Source of the DNA: Clostridium cylindrosporum DSM 605
Lineage (GTDB): Bacteria; Bacillota; Clostridia; Clostridiales; Caloramatoraceae
Assembly: GCF_001047375.1 (NCBI RefSeq)
Contig: NZ_LFVU01000002.1
Span: 1 to 64,000, forward strand
Direction of reading: 5' to 3'
DNA: 64,000 bases
Positions within the stretch are counted from its first letter, which is position 1; every line of letters starts with the position of its first letter. This document shows positions 8,671 through 18,281 of this stretch, in pieces. The notes under the pieces are model-generated. The model worked only from the letters and a program-made list of their open reading frames with translations. It was not told the DNA's origin and ran no database searches. The position numbers and the translations under genes were made by a program.

Positions 8671-10440
8671 CTATTCTTCGAATACTCCCATTGATTTAAA
8701 CTTATTGTATCTATCACTTAGAAGTTTATTATCGTCTACTGCTAAATACATTAACATAGTAGAAATAAGCTTAGTTTTTACATTTTCAGCAATTACATCG
8801 AAATCTATGTGAATACCATCCATAGGCTCTTCGATTATTTTATCTATTATACCGAATTCTTTTAAATTAGATGCAGTGATTTTCATTTTTTCAGCAGCTT
8901 CCTCGGCACGAGAAGCATCTTTCCATAGAATACTTGCAAACCCTTCTGGAGATAAAACTGAATATACTGCATTTTCCATCATCCATACTTCATCAGCAAG
9001 TGCAAGTGCAAGTGCACCTCCGCTACCACCTTCACCTACAATTAGTGAAATAACAGGTGTTTTAAGACTACTAAGTACTAATAAGCTTTCTGCAATAGCC
9101 TCTCCTTGTCCTCTTTCTTCAGCCTCTATTCCACAGTATGCACCTGGAGTATCTACAAAGCATATTACAGGTCTTCTAAATTTTTCTGCTTGCTTCATAA
9201 GTCTCATTGCTTTTCTATATCCCTCAGGCTTTGCCATACCAAAGTTTCTTCTTATATTTTCTTCTATATTTTTACCCTTTTGATGTCCTATAATAGTTAC
9301 TGGAATTCCTCCAAGGAATCCTATCCCACCAATTATTGCCTCATCATCAGAATAATATCTATCTCCATGTAGTTCTAAGAAACTACTACATAACTTATCC
9401 GCAAAATCTTTAGTTGTTGGCCTTTGAGGACTTCTAGCTATTTGAACTCTTTCGTATGCAGTTAGGTCTTGTTTCTTGTAGTTTTTCTTACTCTTATTCG
9501 GTGCAGCATATTTTATTACTTCATCATCATCCTTAGAATTATAGTTTTTAGAATGAATATTCAATATGTCTATTAAAACATTTCTTATATCACGTCTATG
9601 ACAAACCATATCTAAAAATCCATGCTTTAAAAGGAACTCTGCACTTTGGAAACCTTCAGGTAGTTTTTGTCTAATAGTATCCTCGATTACTCTTCTACCT
9701 GCAAAACCAATTTGCGCTCCTTTTTCTGCTATAATAATATCTCCCTGCATAGCAAAACTTGCAGTTACCCCTCCAGTTGTAGGGTCTGTTAAAACAGCAG
9801 TGTATAAAAGACCTTTTTCACTATGTCTTGATACCGCAGCACTTACCTTAGCCATTTGCATTAGTGAGAATATTCCCTCTTGCATTCTAGCTCCGCCTGA
9901 TACAGTAAAAATAATTACAGGAAGATTTTCATCAGTTGCTATTTCAAAAGCTCTTGAAAGTTTTTCTCCAACTACGCTTCCCATACTACCCATAATGAAG
10001 TTACCATCCATAATCCCAATTATACAAGGATTAGAACCTATCGTACAATAACCTGTGATTATAGCATCATTTACATTAAGTTTTTCCTTTAAACTACTAA
10101 GCTTGTTATCATACCCTTCAAACTCTAGAGGGTTTTTGCTTTTAAGACCTTCGTTTAATTCCTTAAAACTTCCTTCATCAATAGTTATTTCAAGTCTTTC
10201 CTTTGCACCTAATCTAAAATGATTTGAACAATTAGTACACACCATTTGATTTTGCTTTAAATCTTCATTATATATAATTTGATTACATGAATTACATTTT
10301 CTCCACATACCATTTGGTATAATTGGTTTTTGATTAACAGTTTCAGTTTCTTTTTCAAGTTCAGGGTTCTTTTCTTCTGCTTTTGTACCTACAGTACCTA
10401 CAGTAATATATTTTGTCTTTTTAAATAATCCTTTAAACAA
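8671..10440 (-). CDS. accDA: fused acetyl-CoA carboxylase carboxyltransferase, beta plus alpha (AccD-AccA)
   Basis: Cytoplasmic carboxyltransferase that moves CO2 from biotin to acetyl-CoA to make malonyl-CoA. The N-terminal half is AccD, with a four-Cys zinc ribbon (CNSCNQ...CTNC, about residues 50-75) and the SGGARMQEG region. The C-terminal half is AccA, starting near DLTAYERVQIARSPQRPT, with PGAYCG and GEGGSGGALAL. In most bacteria these are two proteins of about 290 and 275 residues; here one uninterrupted frame of about 590 encodes both, joined by a Lys/Asn/Asp-rich linker (about 300-325). TTG 10440 gives the normal MFK...KKTKYITV N-terminus. TTG 10452 and GTG 10449 sit too close to the AAAAAGG site, so the start is not certain. 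Last gene of the operon. Confidence 0.95.
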   Translation of the reverse strand: MFKGLFKKTKYITVGTVGTKAEEKNPELEKETETVNQKPIIPNGMWRKCNSCNQIIYNEDLKQNQMVCTNCSNHFRLGAKERLEITIDEGSFKELNEGLKSKNPLEFEGYDNKLSSLKEKLNVNDAIITGYCTIGSNPCIIGIMDGNFIMGSMGSVVGEKLSRAFEIATDENLPVIIFTVSGGARMQEGIFSLMQMAKVSAAVSRHSEKGLLYTAVLTDPTTGGVTASFAMQGDIIIAEKGAQIGFAGRRVIEDTIRQKLPEGFQSAEFLLKHGFLDMVCHRRDIRNVLIDILNIHSKNYNSKDDDEVIKYAAPNKSKKNYKKQDLTAYERVQIARSPQRPTTKDFADKLCSSFLELHGDRYYSDDEAIIGGIGFLGGIPVTIIGHQKGKNIEENIRRNFGMAKPEGYRKAMRLMKQAEKFRRPVICFVDTPGAYCGIEAEERGQGEAIAESLLVLSSLKTPVISLIVGEGGSGGALALALADEVWMMENAVYSVLSPEGFASILWKDASRAEEAAEKMKITASNLKEFGIIDKIIEEPMDGIHIDFDVIAENVKTKLISTMLMYLAVDDNKLLSDRYNKFKSMGVFEE

Positions 10441-10467
10441 ATGAATCACCAACCTTTTTAAGAAGGA

Positions 10468-11802
10468 TTAAAGACTATTTATAAATCCGGTATGATATTT
10501 TCCATCTAAAAATTCTTTTTCATTAATAAGTCTATATTGGAAGTCAACATTATTCTCTACTCCTTGAATAACGAACTCTCCAAGAGCTCTTCTCATTCTT
10601 GAGATAGCTTCTTCTCTATCCTTACCGTATGTTATAAGTTTCCCTATCATTGAATCATAAAATGGAGATATTGTATATCCTTCATAAACTCCACTATCAA
10701 CTCTTATTCCAGGGCCCCCAGGCATAAATAATTTTTCTATTTTTCCTGGAGATGGTCTAAAGTCATTTTGGGGATCTTCAGCATTAATTCTACATTCAAT
10801 CGCATGACCTTTTATTTCAACATCTCTTTGCTTAAATTCAAGTGGAAGACCCGCTGCTATTTTAAGCTGCTCTTTTACAATGTCAACTCCAGTTATCATT
10901 TCAGTAATACCGTGTTCTACTTGAATTCTAGTGTTCATTTCAATAAAGTAAAAATTATCAAACTTATCTACTAAAAACTCAACAGTACCAGCATTTTTAT
11001 ATCCTACTGCCTTTGCCGCATTAACCGCAGCTTCTCCCATTTTCTTTCTAAGAATCTTTGATAAAGATGGAGATGGCGCTTCTTCAATAACCTTTTGATT
11101 TCTTCTTTGAATAGAACAATCTCTCTCCCCTAGATGAACAACATTACCAAATGAATCAGCTAATATTTGAATTTCTATATGTCTTGGTTCTACAACATAT
11201 TTTTCAAGATATAATTCACCATTTCCGAATGCTGCTTGTGCTTCAGCCTTAGCATTATAAAATTCCTTCTCAAGCTCAATAGGATCCCATACTATTCTTA
11301 TACCACGTCCACCACCACCATGGGCAGCTTTTATCATTACAGGGTAGCCAATTTCTTTAGCTACAGCTTTGCACTCATCAAAGCATGAAAGACTTCCTTC
11401 TGAACCTGGTACTACAGGTACATTATGCTTTTTCATTAAAGCAATAGCATTAGACTTATTCCCCATAGAATCTATGGCATCATAATCTGGACCTATAAAC
11501 TTTATGTTACATTCTTCACAAATTCTTGCAAACTTACTGTTCTCAGATAAGAAACCGAACCCTGGATGAATAGCTTCTGCACCTGTTAGTATTGTAGCAC
11601 TTAATATGTTATTTACATTAAGATAGCTTTTTCTAACATCCCCAGGGCCTATACATACTGCTTCATCTGCAAGCTCAACATGTAATGATTCTCTATCTGC
11701 CTCTGAGTACACAGCTACAGTTTCTATATTCATTTCTCTACAAGCTCTTATTATTCTAACAGCAATTTCGCCTCTATTAGCGATTAATATCTTTTTAAAC
11801 AC
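10468..11802 (-). CDS. accC: acetyl-CoA carboxylase, biotin carboxylase subunit
   Basis: ATP-grasp enzyme that carboxylates biotin on AccB, 444 residues, normal length. The start MFKKILIANRGEIAVRIIRA is typical. Also visible are GFGFLSEN, the ATP-grasp glycine loop KAAHGGGGRGIR (about 158-170), ERDCSIQRRNQK, the metal-binding FIEMNTRIQVEH (about 285-296), and the late RMRRAL. It lies 27 bases before accDA and is separated from fabZ by a GC-rich hairpin. Confidence 0.97.
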   Translation of the reverse strand: MFKKILIANRGEIAVRIIRACREMNIETVAVYSEADRESLHVELADEAVCIGPGDVRKSYLNVNNILSATILTGAEAIHPGFGFLSENSKFARICEECNIKFIGPDYDAIDSMGNKSNAIALMKKHNVPVVPGSEGSLSCFDECKAVAKEIGYPVMIKAAHGGGGRGIRIVWDPIELEKEFYNAKAEAQAAFGNGELYLEKYVVEPRHIEIQILADSFGNVVHLGERDCSIQRRNQKVIEEAPSPSLSKILRKKMGEAAVNAAKAVGYKNAGTVEFLVDKFDNFYFIEMNTRIQVEHGITEMITGVDIVKEQLKIAAGLPLEFKQRDVEIKGHAIECRINAEDPQNDFRPSPGKIEKLFMPGGPGIRVDSGVYEGYTISPFYDSMIGKLITYGKDREEAISRMRRALGEFVIQGVENNVDFQYRLINEKEFLDGKYHTGFINSL

Positions 11803-11860
11803 CTATATTCCTCCTTTGGGATATTTAAACCTCTTTCATTATCCCTGGATTTACGTAAAC

Positions 11861-11886
11861 TTAGTGGGGGAATCCTCCCCCACTAA
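11861..11886 (-). other. GC-rich hairpin between fabZ and accC
   Basis: TTAGTGGGGG paired with CCCCCACTAA around a six-base loop, in the 93-base gap between fabZ and accC. No T-tract follows on the minus strand, so it is more likely an RNA processing or stability stem than a terminator. Stands out in this AT-rich operon. Confidence 0.6.
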
Positions 11887-11895
11887 TAGTTTCTC

Positions 11896-12321
11896 CTAGC
11901 CAATAGCAAATGAAAACTCAGCTTCACATGCTTTTTGACCTTCAACAGTTATAATTCCTTTTGCAACTCCAAAACTACTTCTAAGCTTTATAAGTTCAAC
12001 ATTTATTTCTAATACATCTCCTGGAACAACTTTTCTTCTAAACTTTGCTTCCTTAACTCCAGTAAAGAATCCAAGCTTTCCTTTAAACTCTTCCTTAGAT
12101 AAAAGTACTACAAGGCCTGCTTGTGCCATAGCTTCAACCATAAGAACTCCAGGCATTACTGGTTCACCTGGAAAATGCCCATTAAAATAGTCTTCATTTA
12201 TAGTAACATTCTTAATAGCCTTTACACTAACCCCTGGTGTAATATCAACAACCTTATCTATCAATAGCATAGGATATTTATGAGGTAGGATATTAAGAAT
12301 TTCTTTTATTCCCATTTCCAT
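11896..12321 (-). CDS. fabZ: 3-hydroxyacyl-ACP dehydratase
   Basis: Hot-dog fold dehydratase of the elongation cycle, 141 residues. The signature [13 protein letters not shown] and the active site [20 protein letters not shown], with catalytic His and Glu, are present. ATG 12321 follows AAGGAGAGC, two bases after accB ends. No fabA or fabM is in the cluster; clostridial FabZ with FabF is thought to supply unsaturated acyl chains, which is established for C. acetobutylicum FabF and inferred here. Confidence 0.96.
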   Translation of the reverse strand: MEMGIKEILNILPHKYPMLLIDKVVDITPGVSVKAIKNVTINEDYFNGHFPGEPVMPGVLMVEAMAQAGLVVLLSKEEFKGKLGFFTGVKEAKFRRKVVPGDVLEINVELIKLRSSFGVAKGIITVEGQKACEAEFSFAIG

Positions 12322-12323
12322 TT

Positions 12324-12791
12324 TTAGCTCTCCTTAACAAGAAATATCTCTTGTCCATATTCTATAAGGTCACCGTCATTTACTAAAACCTTAACTATTT
12401 CACCACTAAATTCACTTTTAACTTCGTTCATAAGCTTCATTGCTTCAATTATACAAACAACTTGACCATTTTTCACGCTACTTCCCTCAGTAACATAAGC
12501 GTCCTTATCTGGTGCTGGTTTACCATAAAATGTACCAACAATTGGTGACTTTATAGCTTTAATATTTTCATCTCTTTTTTCTACTTTAACTTCTTTAGTT
12601 TCAGTAGCAATACTTGTACATACTTCAGCTTGTTCCTTTACAGTTACATCTGAAGAATTTACATATACAACTTTTTCTTTAGCTTCCTTAGCCATATTTA
12701 TCTGAATACCTTCATATGCGATTTGAAGACTTGTTAAACTACTTTCGTCTAATGCCTTAATAAGCTTTTCTATTTCTCTGTAATCTATCAT
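12324..12791 (-). CDS. accB: acetyl-CoA carboxylase biotin carboxyl carrier protein
   Basis: Biotin carrier, 155 residues from this start. An N-terminal helical region ([14 protein letters not shown]) and a Lys/Glu-rich linker lead to the C-terminal biotinyl domain, starting near [10 protein letters not shown] and carrying the biotinylation site EAMKLMNE. The start is the ATG at 12791, which shares a base with the fabF stop (TAATG), with GGTGGGAG upstream. The longer MGELM start inside fabF is unlikely. Confidence 0.95.
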   Translation of the reverse strand: MIDYREIEKLIKALDESSLTSLQIAYEGIQINMAKEAKEKVVYVNSSDVTVKEQAEVCTSIATETKEVKVEKRDENIKAIKSPIVGTFYGKPAPDKDAYVTEGSSVKNGQVVCIIEAMKLMNEVKSEFSGEIVKVLVNDGDLIEYGQEIFLVKES

Positions 12792-14029
12792 TAGTTCTCC
12801 CACCTTTTAAAAAGTAATACTGAATTATGACCACCAAAACCTAAAGAGTTAGACATTGCATATTTTATATTCTTTTCTCTTCCTGTTTGTGGAACATAGT
12901 CAAGGTCACAATCTTCATCAGGAACTATAAGTCCCACTGTTGGAGGTATGAATCCCTCTCTAAGTGCATTAATACAAGCAATTGATTCAACTGCCCCTGC
13001 AGCCCCAAGTAAGTGACCAGTCATTGATTTTGTTGAACTTACTAAAAGATTCTTAGCATGTTCACCGAAAACTGTCTTTATAGCTATAGTTTCAAACTTA
13101 TCATTTAGTTCAGTACTTGTTCCATGTGCGTTAACATAATCAACGTCTTCTTTGTTTATATTTGCTTCATCTATTGCAAGTGCTATCGCCCTAGCGCCAC
13201 CTTCACCATCTGGTGATGGAGCAGTTATATGGTGAGCATCACATGTTATTCCATATCCAACTACCTCAGCATAGATTTTAGCTCCTCTTTTCTTTGCATG
13301 TTCATATTCTTCAAGAAGTAACATCCCTGCACCTTCACCCATAACAAAGCCATTTCTTTCCTTGTCAAATGGTATAGATGCTCTTTTTGGATCTTCACTT
13401 TTACTTAGTGCAGTTAATGCAGTAAAACCTGAAATTCCAAGTGGTGTAATAGATGCCTCAGCACCACCAGCTAGCATTAAATCCACATAACCATTTTTTA
13501 TGTTTCTAAATGCTTCCCCTATACAATCTGTTCCTGTTGCACATGCAGTTATAGTACAAGTACAAGGACCCTTAGCATTAAATCTAATAGCTATATTCCC
13601 TGCTGCCATATTAGCAATCATTATAGGAATTGTAAGAGGAGACACCTTTCCAAGACCTCTTTTAGTCATTGAAGTATGTTCTTTTTCCATAGTTTCAAGT
13701 CCACCAATTCCTGAACCTACTGAAACTCCAAATCTATAATTATCTATTTCATCAAGGTTAATCCCTGAATCTTTTACTGCTTCATCTGCAGCACAAACTG
13801 CAAATTGAGTATATCTTCCCATTCTTTTTGCTTCTTTTTTATCTATACAACCATCAGCTGAAAAGTCCTTAACTTCCGCTGCAAGTTTTACCTTTGAATC
13901 TTCTGTATCAAAAGCCTTAATAAAATCTACACCACATACTCCGTTTTTTGCAGATTTCCAGAATTCCTCTACATTATTCCCTATTGGAGTTATGGCTCCC
14001 ATTCCAGTTACTACAACTCTACGTTTCAT
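12791..14029 (-). CDS. fabF: 3-oxoacyl-ACP synthase II
   Basis: Elongating condensing enzyme, 412 residues, usual length. The catalytic triad is visible: Cys in TITACATGTDCIG (about 164), and His in NAHGTSTELND (about 303) and KSMTGHLLGAAG (about 340). The N-terminus RRVVVTGMGAITPIGN is typical. It takes malonyl-ACP and acyl-ACP and is 12 bases downstream of fabG. Confidence 0.97.
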   Translation of the reverse strand: MKRRVVVTGMGAITPIGNNVEEFWKSAKNGVCGVDFIKAFDTEDSKVKLAAEVKDFSADGCIDKKEAKRMGRYTQFAVCAADEAVKDSGINLDEIDNYRFGVSVGSGIGGLETMEKEHTSMTKRGLGKVSPLTIPIMIANMAAGNIAIRFNAKGPCTCTITACATGTDCIGEAFRNIKNGYVDLMLAGGAEASITPLGISGFTALTALSKSEDPKRASIPFDKERNGFVMGEGAGMLLLEEYEHAKKRGAKIYAEVVGYGITCDAHHITAPSPDGEGGARAIALAIDEANINKEDVDYVNAHGTSTELNDKFETIAIKTVFGEHAKNLLVSSTKSMTGHLLGAAGAVESIACINALREGFIPPTVGLIVPDEDCDLDYVPQTGREKNIKYAMSNSLGFGGHNSVLLFKRWEN

Positions 14030-14041
14030 CTGTTTTCCTCC

Positions 14042-14788
14042 TTACATTACCATTCCACCATCACAGTTAATAACCTGACCTGTGATGTAATTTGAAGAAG
14101 GTGTGCTTAAAAATGCTACAATTTCAGCTACATCCTCTGGCTTACCAAATTTCTTCATTGGAATTGCACTTTCCATCTTTTCTATTACAGCTTCACTTAA
14201 CACCTTAGTCATATCAGTTTCTATAAATCCAGGTGCAACTGCATTGATGCAAATTTCCTTACCTCCAAGTTCCTTTGCCATAGATTTTGTCATACCAATT
14301 AATCCTGCTTTAGCAGCAGCATAATTAGCTTGACCTACATTACCTATTAATCCAACAACTGAAGATATATTAACTATTTTTCCCTTAATCTTTTTCTTAA
14401 GCATTAAAGAAGCAACATGTTTACTACAGTTAAATGCTCCCTTTAGATTAACATCTAAAACAGCTGAAAAATCCTCATCATTCATTCTAAGAATAAGTTT
14501 GTCCCTTGTTATTCCAGCATTATTCACAAGAATATCAACTGCACCAAACTCTTCTGCTATATTCTTAACCATATCCTCACAGCTTTTATAGTCAGCAACA
14601 TTACATTGTAGTGCAAGCCCTTTTACTCCAAAGCTTTCTACTTCTTTAATAACATTATCAGCTGACTCTTGATTTTTCTCATAATTTATAACAATATTTG
14701 CACCAAGTGACGCAAGTTTCAGTGCAATTGCCTTACCGATTCCTCTACTTCCTCCAGTAACTAATGCTACTTTATCCTTTAAAATCAC
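14042..14788 (-). CDS. fabG: 3-oxoacyl-ACP reductase
   Basis: NADPH-dependent short-chain dehydrogenase, 248 residues. It shows the cofactor loop TGGSRGIGKAIA (about 11-22), NNAGITRD, the catalytic Ser (NISSVVG), Tyr-x3-Lys (YAAAKAG, about 153-157), and the FabG hallmark VAPGFIETDMT. It sits between fabD and fabF in the usual order. Confidence 0.97.
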   Translation of the reverse strand: MILKDKVALVTGGSRGIGKAIALKLASLGANIVINYEKNQESADNVIKEVESFGVKGLALQCNVADYKSCEDMVKNIAEEFGAVDILVNNAGITRDKLILRMNDEDFSAVLDVNLKGAFNCSKHVASLMLKKKIKGKIVNISSVVGLIGNVGQANYAAAKAGLIGMTKSMAKELGGKEICINAVAPGFIETDMTKVLSEAVIEKMESAIPMKKFGKPEDVAEIVAFLSTPSSNYITGQVINCDGGMVM

Positions 14789-14800
14789 TTAAACCACTCC

Positions 14801-15733
14801 TTAACCTTCAAAATGCTCTAATACATTTTTTAGAGTATCTTCATTTTCAATGTTTAATATCTTAGCTTTTCTGTTCACTCTTTTTATAAAACCACTTAGC
14901 GCTTTACCAGGCCCTAATTCTATAAATGTATCTACTTCCATTTCTATCATTTTTCTTATATTATCTTCAAAATGAACTGTACTACACATTTGTCCCGTTA
15001 AAGTACTTACAATATCAGCCTCTTCTAGTATACCACCTGTATAATTTGTAAGTACAGGAATACTTAACTTATTAAAGTTAACTTTTTCAAGTTCCTTTTT
15101 AAGATTTAAACTAGCTTCCTTTAAAAGTGATGAATGGAATGGCCCACTTACCTCTAGTCTTACCACTTTCATAGCCTTTCTCTCTTTAAAAAGCTCTTCT
15201 GCTTTTTCAATTCCTGAAACTTCTCCCGTTACTACAATTTGTCCAGGACAGTTTAAATTTGCAATTTCTACTAGTCCAAATTCCTTTACTTCATCAATAC
15301 ACTCTTTAATTACTTCTTTATCAAGGCCTATTACAGCTGTCATAGCACCCTTGCCTTCTGGATAGGCATTCGCCATTATTTCTCCTCTAATCTTTAATAG
15401 CTTTAAGCCATCTTCAAAACTCAAACCTTCAGCATAATAAAGAGCTGAATACTCTCCAAGACTTAGTCCACATGTAACATCTGCCTTTATTCCTTTATTC
15501 TTCAATATATTTGCTATTCCTGCACTTAATGTAAATATTGCTGGTTGAGTTACATCAGTTCTATTTAAAACTTCCTTAGGTCCATTGAAACAAACATCCT
15601 TTAAAGAATATCCTAGGATACTTTCAGCATTGTCAAAAGCCTCTTTAACTTCTATGTAATTATTATATAGTTCTTGTCCCATACCAACGTATTGTGCACC
15701 TTGGCCTGAGAAAAGAAAACCTATTTTACTCAT
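14801..15733 (-). CDS. fabD: malonyl-CoA:ACP transacylase
   Basis: Loads malonyl from CoA to ACP, 310 residues. It shows FLFSGQGAQYVGMG, the nucleophile Ser in TCGLSLGEYSAL (about 90), Arg about 115 (KIRGEIM), and the catalytic His in VSGPFHSSLL (about 198). The ATG at 15733 gives the canonical MSKIGFLFSGQ start and overlaps the fabK stop by 8 bases (ATGAGTAA). The 19-residue longer frame is inside fabK. Confidence 0.96.
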   Translation of the reverse strand: MSKIGFLFSGQGAQYVGMGQELYNNYIEVKEAFDNAESILGYSLKDVCFNGPKEVLNRTDVTQPAIFTLSAGIANILKNKGIKADVTCGLSLGEYSALYYAEGLSFEDGLKLLKIRGEIMANAYPEGKGAMTAVIGLDKEVIKECIDEVKEFGLVEIANLNCPGQIVVTGEVSGIEKAEELFKERKAMKVVRLEVSGPFHSSLLKEASLNLKKELEKVNFNKLSIPVLTNYTGGILEEADIVSTLTGQMCSTVHFEDNIRKMIEMEVDTFIELGPGKALSGFIKRVNRKAKILNIENEDTLKNVLEHFEG

Positions 15734-16670
15734 TAAATACACCTGTTCCCTTCTTAAGTAATACTTCAGCCTCATTAAACATTTCTTCAATTATTTCCTT
15801 GCAGCTTTGCTTTTTACTTATAAGTCCTGATATTTGTCCTGCCATAACTGAACCATATTCTACATCACCATCAAATATAGCTTTTTTATATGCTCCTGTT
15901 CCTATAGCATCATACTCTTCAGCACTAGCTTTTTCCTTCTCAAGCTGTAAAAATTTTCTTGATAGTTTATTTCTAATTACTCTAACTGGATGTCCTGTAT
16001 CTCTTCCTGTAACATCAGTATCTATATCCTTTGCAGATATTACTTTGTCCTTATAATTTTCATGAACAGTGCATTCATTAGAAACAAGAAATCTAGTTCC
16101 TACTTGCACTCCTTGTGCCCCAAGCATAAAGGATGATGCTATTCCTCTTCCGTCACCAATGCCCCCTGCAGCAATTACAGGTATATTAACAGCATCTGCT
16201 ACCTGTGGCACTAAAGCCATTGTAGTTAATTGTCCAATATGCCCACCTGCTTCACAACCTTCAGCAATAATTGCATCTACTCCAGCTCTTTCAAGTCTTT
16301 TAGCAAGAGCCACTGATGGAACAACAGCTAAAACCTTTATTCCATGACTTTTCCACATCTCCATATACTTACCTGGTGTTCCTGCACCAGTTGTAACTAC
16401 CTTAACTCCTTCTTCACAAACAAGCTCTGCTATCTTATCTACTTCTGGATGCATAAGCATTATATTTACTCCGAAAGGATTATTTGTCGATGCCTTTGTT
16501 TTTCTTATTTCATCTCTTATCCAGTCTAGAGAAGCATATCCTGTAATTAGTCCCAGACCTCCTGCATTTGAAACTGCTGATGCAAGTGATGAATCTGCTA
16601 TCCAGGCCATTCCACCTTGTATAATAGGATACTTTATTCCTAGCATCTGGGTAAACTTATTTTCAAACAT
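15726..16670 (-). CDS. fabK: enoyl-ACP reductase II (FMN-dependent)
   Basis: FabK-type flavoprotein enoyl reductase, 314 residues, related to nitronate monooxygenase. The N-terminus LGIKYPIIQGGMAWI, the FMN phosphate region IPVIAAGGIGDG and GAQGVQVGTRFL are clear; EGCEAGGHIG carries the conserved catalytic His. FabK replaces FabI and is known to be insensitive to triclosan. There is no fabI or fabV in the window. Confidence 0.95.
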   Translation of the reverse strand: MFENKFTQMLGIKYPIIQGGMAWIADSSLASAVSNAGGLGLITGYASLDWIRDEIRKTKASTNNPFGVNIMLMHPEVDKIAELVCEEGVKVVTTGAGTPGKYMEMWKSHGIKVLAVVPSVALAKRLERAGVDAIIAEGCEAGGHIGQLTTMALVPQVADAVNIPVIAAGGIGDGRGIASSFMLGAQGVQVGTRFLVSNECTVHENYKDKVISAKDIDTDVTGRDTGHPVRVIRNKLSRKFLQLEKEKASAEEYDAIGTGAYKKAIFDGDVEYGSVMAGQISGLISKKQSCKEIIEEMFNEAEVLLKKGTGVFNE

Positions 16671-16756
16671 TTATACTCCTCCTAAAATTCTAACTTTTAT
16701 TATTTTAATAGTTTTTTATATTCTAAGATTTTCACATTATATATATCGAGAGAATT

Positions 16757-17749
16757 CTACCATGTAATAAGTGCAGATCCAAAGGTTAATCCGCCACCAA
16801 AACCTAAAAGGATAATATTATCTCCCTTACTAAGTAACCCTTTTGCGTTCATCTCATGTAATGCAATAGGTATACTTGCAGCTGAAGTATTAGCATACTC
16901 CTCCATATTAGTATAAAAAACATCACTACTAACCTTAAGTTTTTTTGCTGCATAGTCAATAATTCTAATATTAGCCTGATGTGGAACCACATATTTTATG
17001 TCAGATATATCCAAATTATGTTTCTCTAATATATCTTTTACCATAGATACCATTATTGTCGTAGCAAATTTGAATACCTCTCTACCTTCCATGAAGATAT
17101 CCCTTGTATTATCCGAAACATATGTAAATTCTTTATCTTCAAAATTAGCATCTTTAATGGAACCTAAAGCTGGCATAGTTATTAAACCTGCTCCACTTCC
17201 ATCTGTCTTTATATATATATCCTTTATTCCATTTTCAAAATCATTCTTAGAAATAACAGCAGCACCTGCCCCATCTCCAAATAAAACCGCTGTATTTCTG
17301 TTTTCAAAATTTATAAGCTTAGTCATAACTTCTGATCCTATGACTAAAGCATTTTTATATTCGCTAGATTTAAGTAAGCTCTCTGCTGTTTTAAGTGCAA
17401 ATATAAATCCTGTACATGCCGCTGATATATCAAATGCAACTGCATTAACAGCAAGTAACTTTTCTTGAACCATGCACGCAACAGAAGGACAATAATTATC
17501 AGGAGTACATGTAGCCACGATTAATACATCTATATCTTCTGGCTTAAGCTTTGCATTCTCTAATGCAGATATAGCTGCTTTAGTTGCAAGATCCACACAT
17601 CCCTCTTCTATTGCCATCCTTCTTTGTCCTATACCCGTTCTTTGACGTATCCACTCATCATTTGTATCCATAATTTTAGATAAGTCGTCGTTTGAAATAG
17701 TTTTCTCAGGTAAATAGGATCCTGTCCCTATAAATTTTATCCCCTTCAT
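16757..17749 (-). CDS. fabH: 3-oxoacyl-ACP synthase III
   Basis: Initiating condensing enzyme, 330 residues. The Cys-His-Asn triad is visible: Cys in DISAACTGFIFAL (about 112), His in VVPHQANIRI (about 250), and Asn in YANTSAASIPIAL (about 280). C-terminal GFGGGLTFGSALI is typical. In many Firmicutes acpP follows fabH; here an 86-base gap without a gene leads straight to fabK. Confidence 0.97.
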   Translation of the reverse strand: MKGIKFIGTGSYLPEKTISNDDLSKIMDTNDEWIRQRTGIGQRRMAIEEGCVDLATKAAISALENAKLKPEDIDVLIVATCTPDNYCPSVACMVQEKLLAVNAVAFDISAACTGFIFALKTAESLLKSSEYKNALVIGSEVMTKLINFENRNTAVLFGDGAGAAVISKNDFENGIKDIYIKTDGSGAGLITMPALGSIKDANFEDKEFTYVSDNTRDIFMEGREVFKFATTIMVSMVKDILEKHNLDISDIKYVVPHQANIRIIDYAAKKLKVSSDVFYTNMEEYANTSAASIPIALHEMNAKGLLSKGDNIILLGFGGGLTFGSALITW

Positions 17750-17769
17750 ATTTAAATCCTCCCTAGAAG

Positions 17770-18222
17770 CTATTTTGATATTTTATATTTGTCTCTAAAG
17801 AAATTATTTAGTTTATCTAGGGATCTTACTAATACATCAATTTCATGTTCTGTAAGTCCTTGAATACTTGACATTACCATATCACAATGAAACATTTCAT
17901 GTAGTCTATGTACTAATTTTCCCTTTTTTGTAAGTGAAATTTTAACCACTCTTCTATCACTTTCTGATTTTTGTCTTTCGACATAGCCCTTCTTTACAAG
18001 GTTATTAATGGCAGTTGTTAGTGTACCTACAGTAATGTTAAGCTCTGCAGCTATCTCTGACATAGACTTTAAATTACTTATTCCTATAGCCTCTATTGTA
18101 TGAATTTCCGTAACAGAAATATCTTTATACTCTCCATAAGATATAGTTTTTTGTTCTATAATAAGTATGTCATTAAAAATATCTACTAATAAATCGTTAA
18201 TCACTTTTTGTTTATTTTCCAT
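17770..18222 (-). CDS. fabT: MarR-family regulator of fatty-acid synthesis (FabT-like)
   Basis: Winged-helix repressor, about 150 residues, first gene of the fatty-acid operon. The DNA-binding part runs through SEIAAELNITVGTLTTAINNLVKKGYV and the wing RQKSESDRRVVKISLT (about 50-105). FabT of lactic acid bacteria represses fab genes with long-chain acyl-ACP as co-repressor; a FabT-type palindrome lies directly upstream, which implies autoregulation of the whole operon. The start is ATG 18222 after GGTGG; the upstream MMKIYGGA start lacks a ribosome site. Confidence 0.88.
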   Translation of the reverse strand: MENKQKVINDLLVDIFNDILIIEQKTISYGEYKDISVTEIHTIEAIGISNLKSMSEIAAELNITVGTLTTAINNLVKKGYVERQKSESDRRVVKISLTKKGKLVHRLHEMFHCDMVMSSIQGLTEHEIDVLVRSLDKLNNFFRDKYKISK

Positions 18223-18252
18223 AGCACCACCATAAATTTTCATCATGTAATA

Positions 18253-18276
18253 ATTTGACTATCAAATAATTTGATA
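18253..18276. promoter_or_regulatory. FabT-type operator (two overlapping palindromes)
   Basis: ATTTGACTATCAAAT (18253-18267) matches the FabT box ATTTGA-N3-TCAAAT. TATCAAATAATTTGATA (18260-18276) is a second perfect palindrome that shares half a site, and a looser ATTTGATAACCAAA follows. They cover the transcription start of the fatty-acid operon. Confidence 0.7.
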
Positions 18277-18281
18277 ACCAA

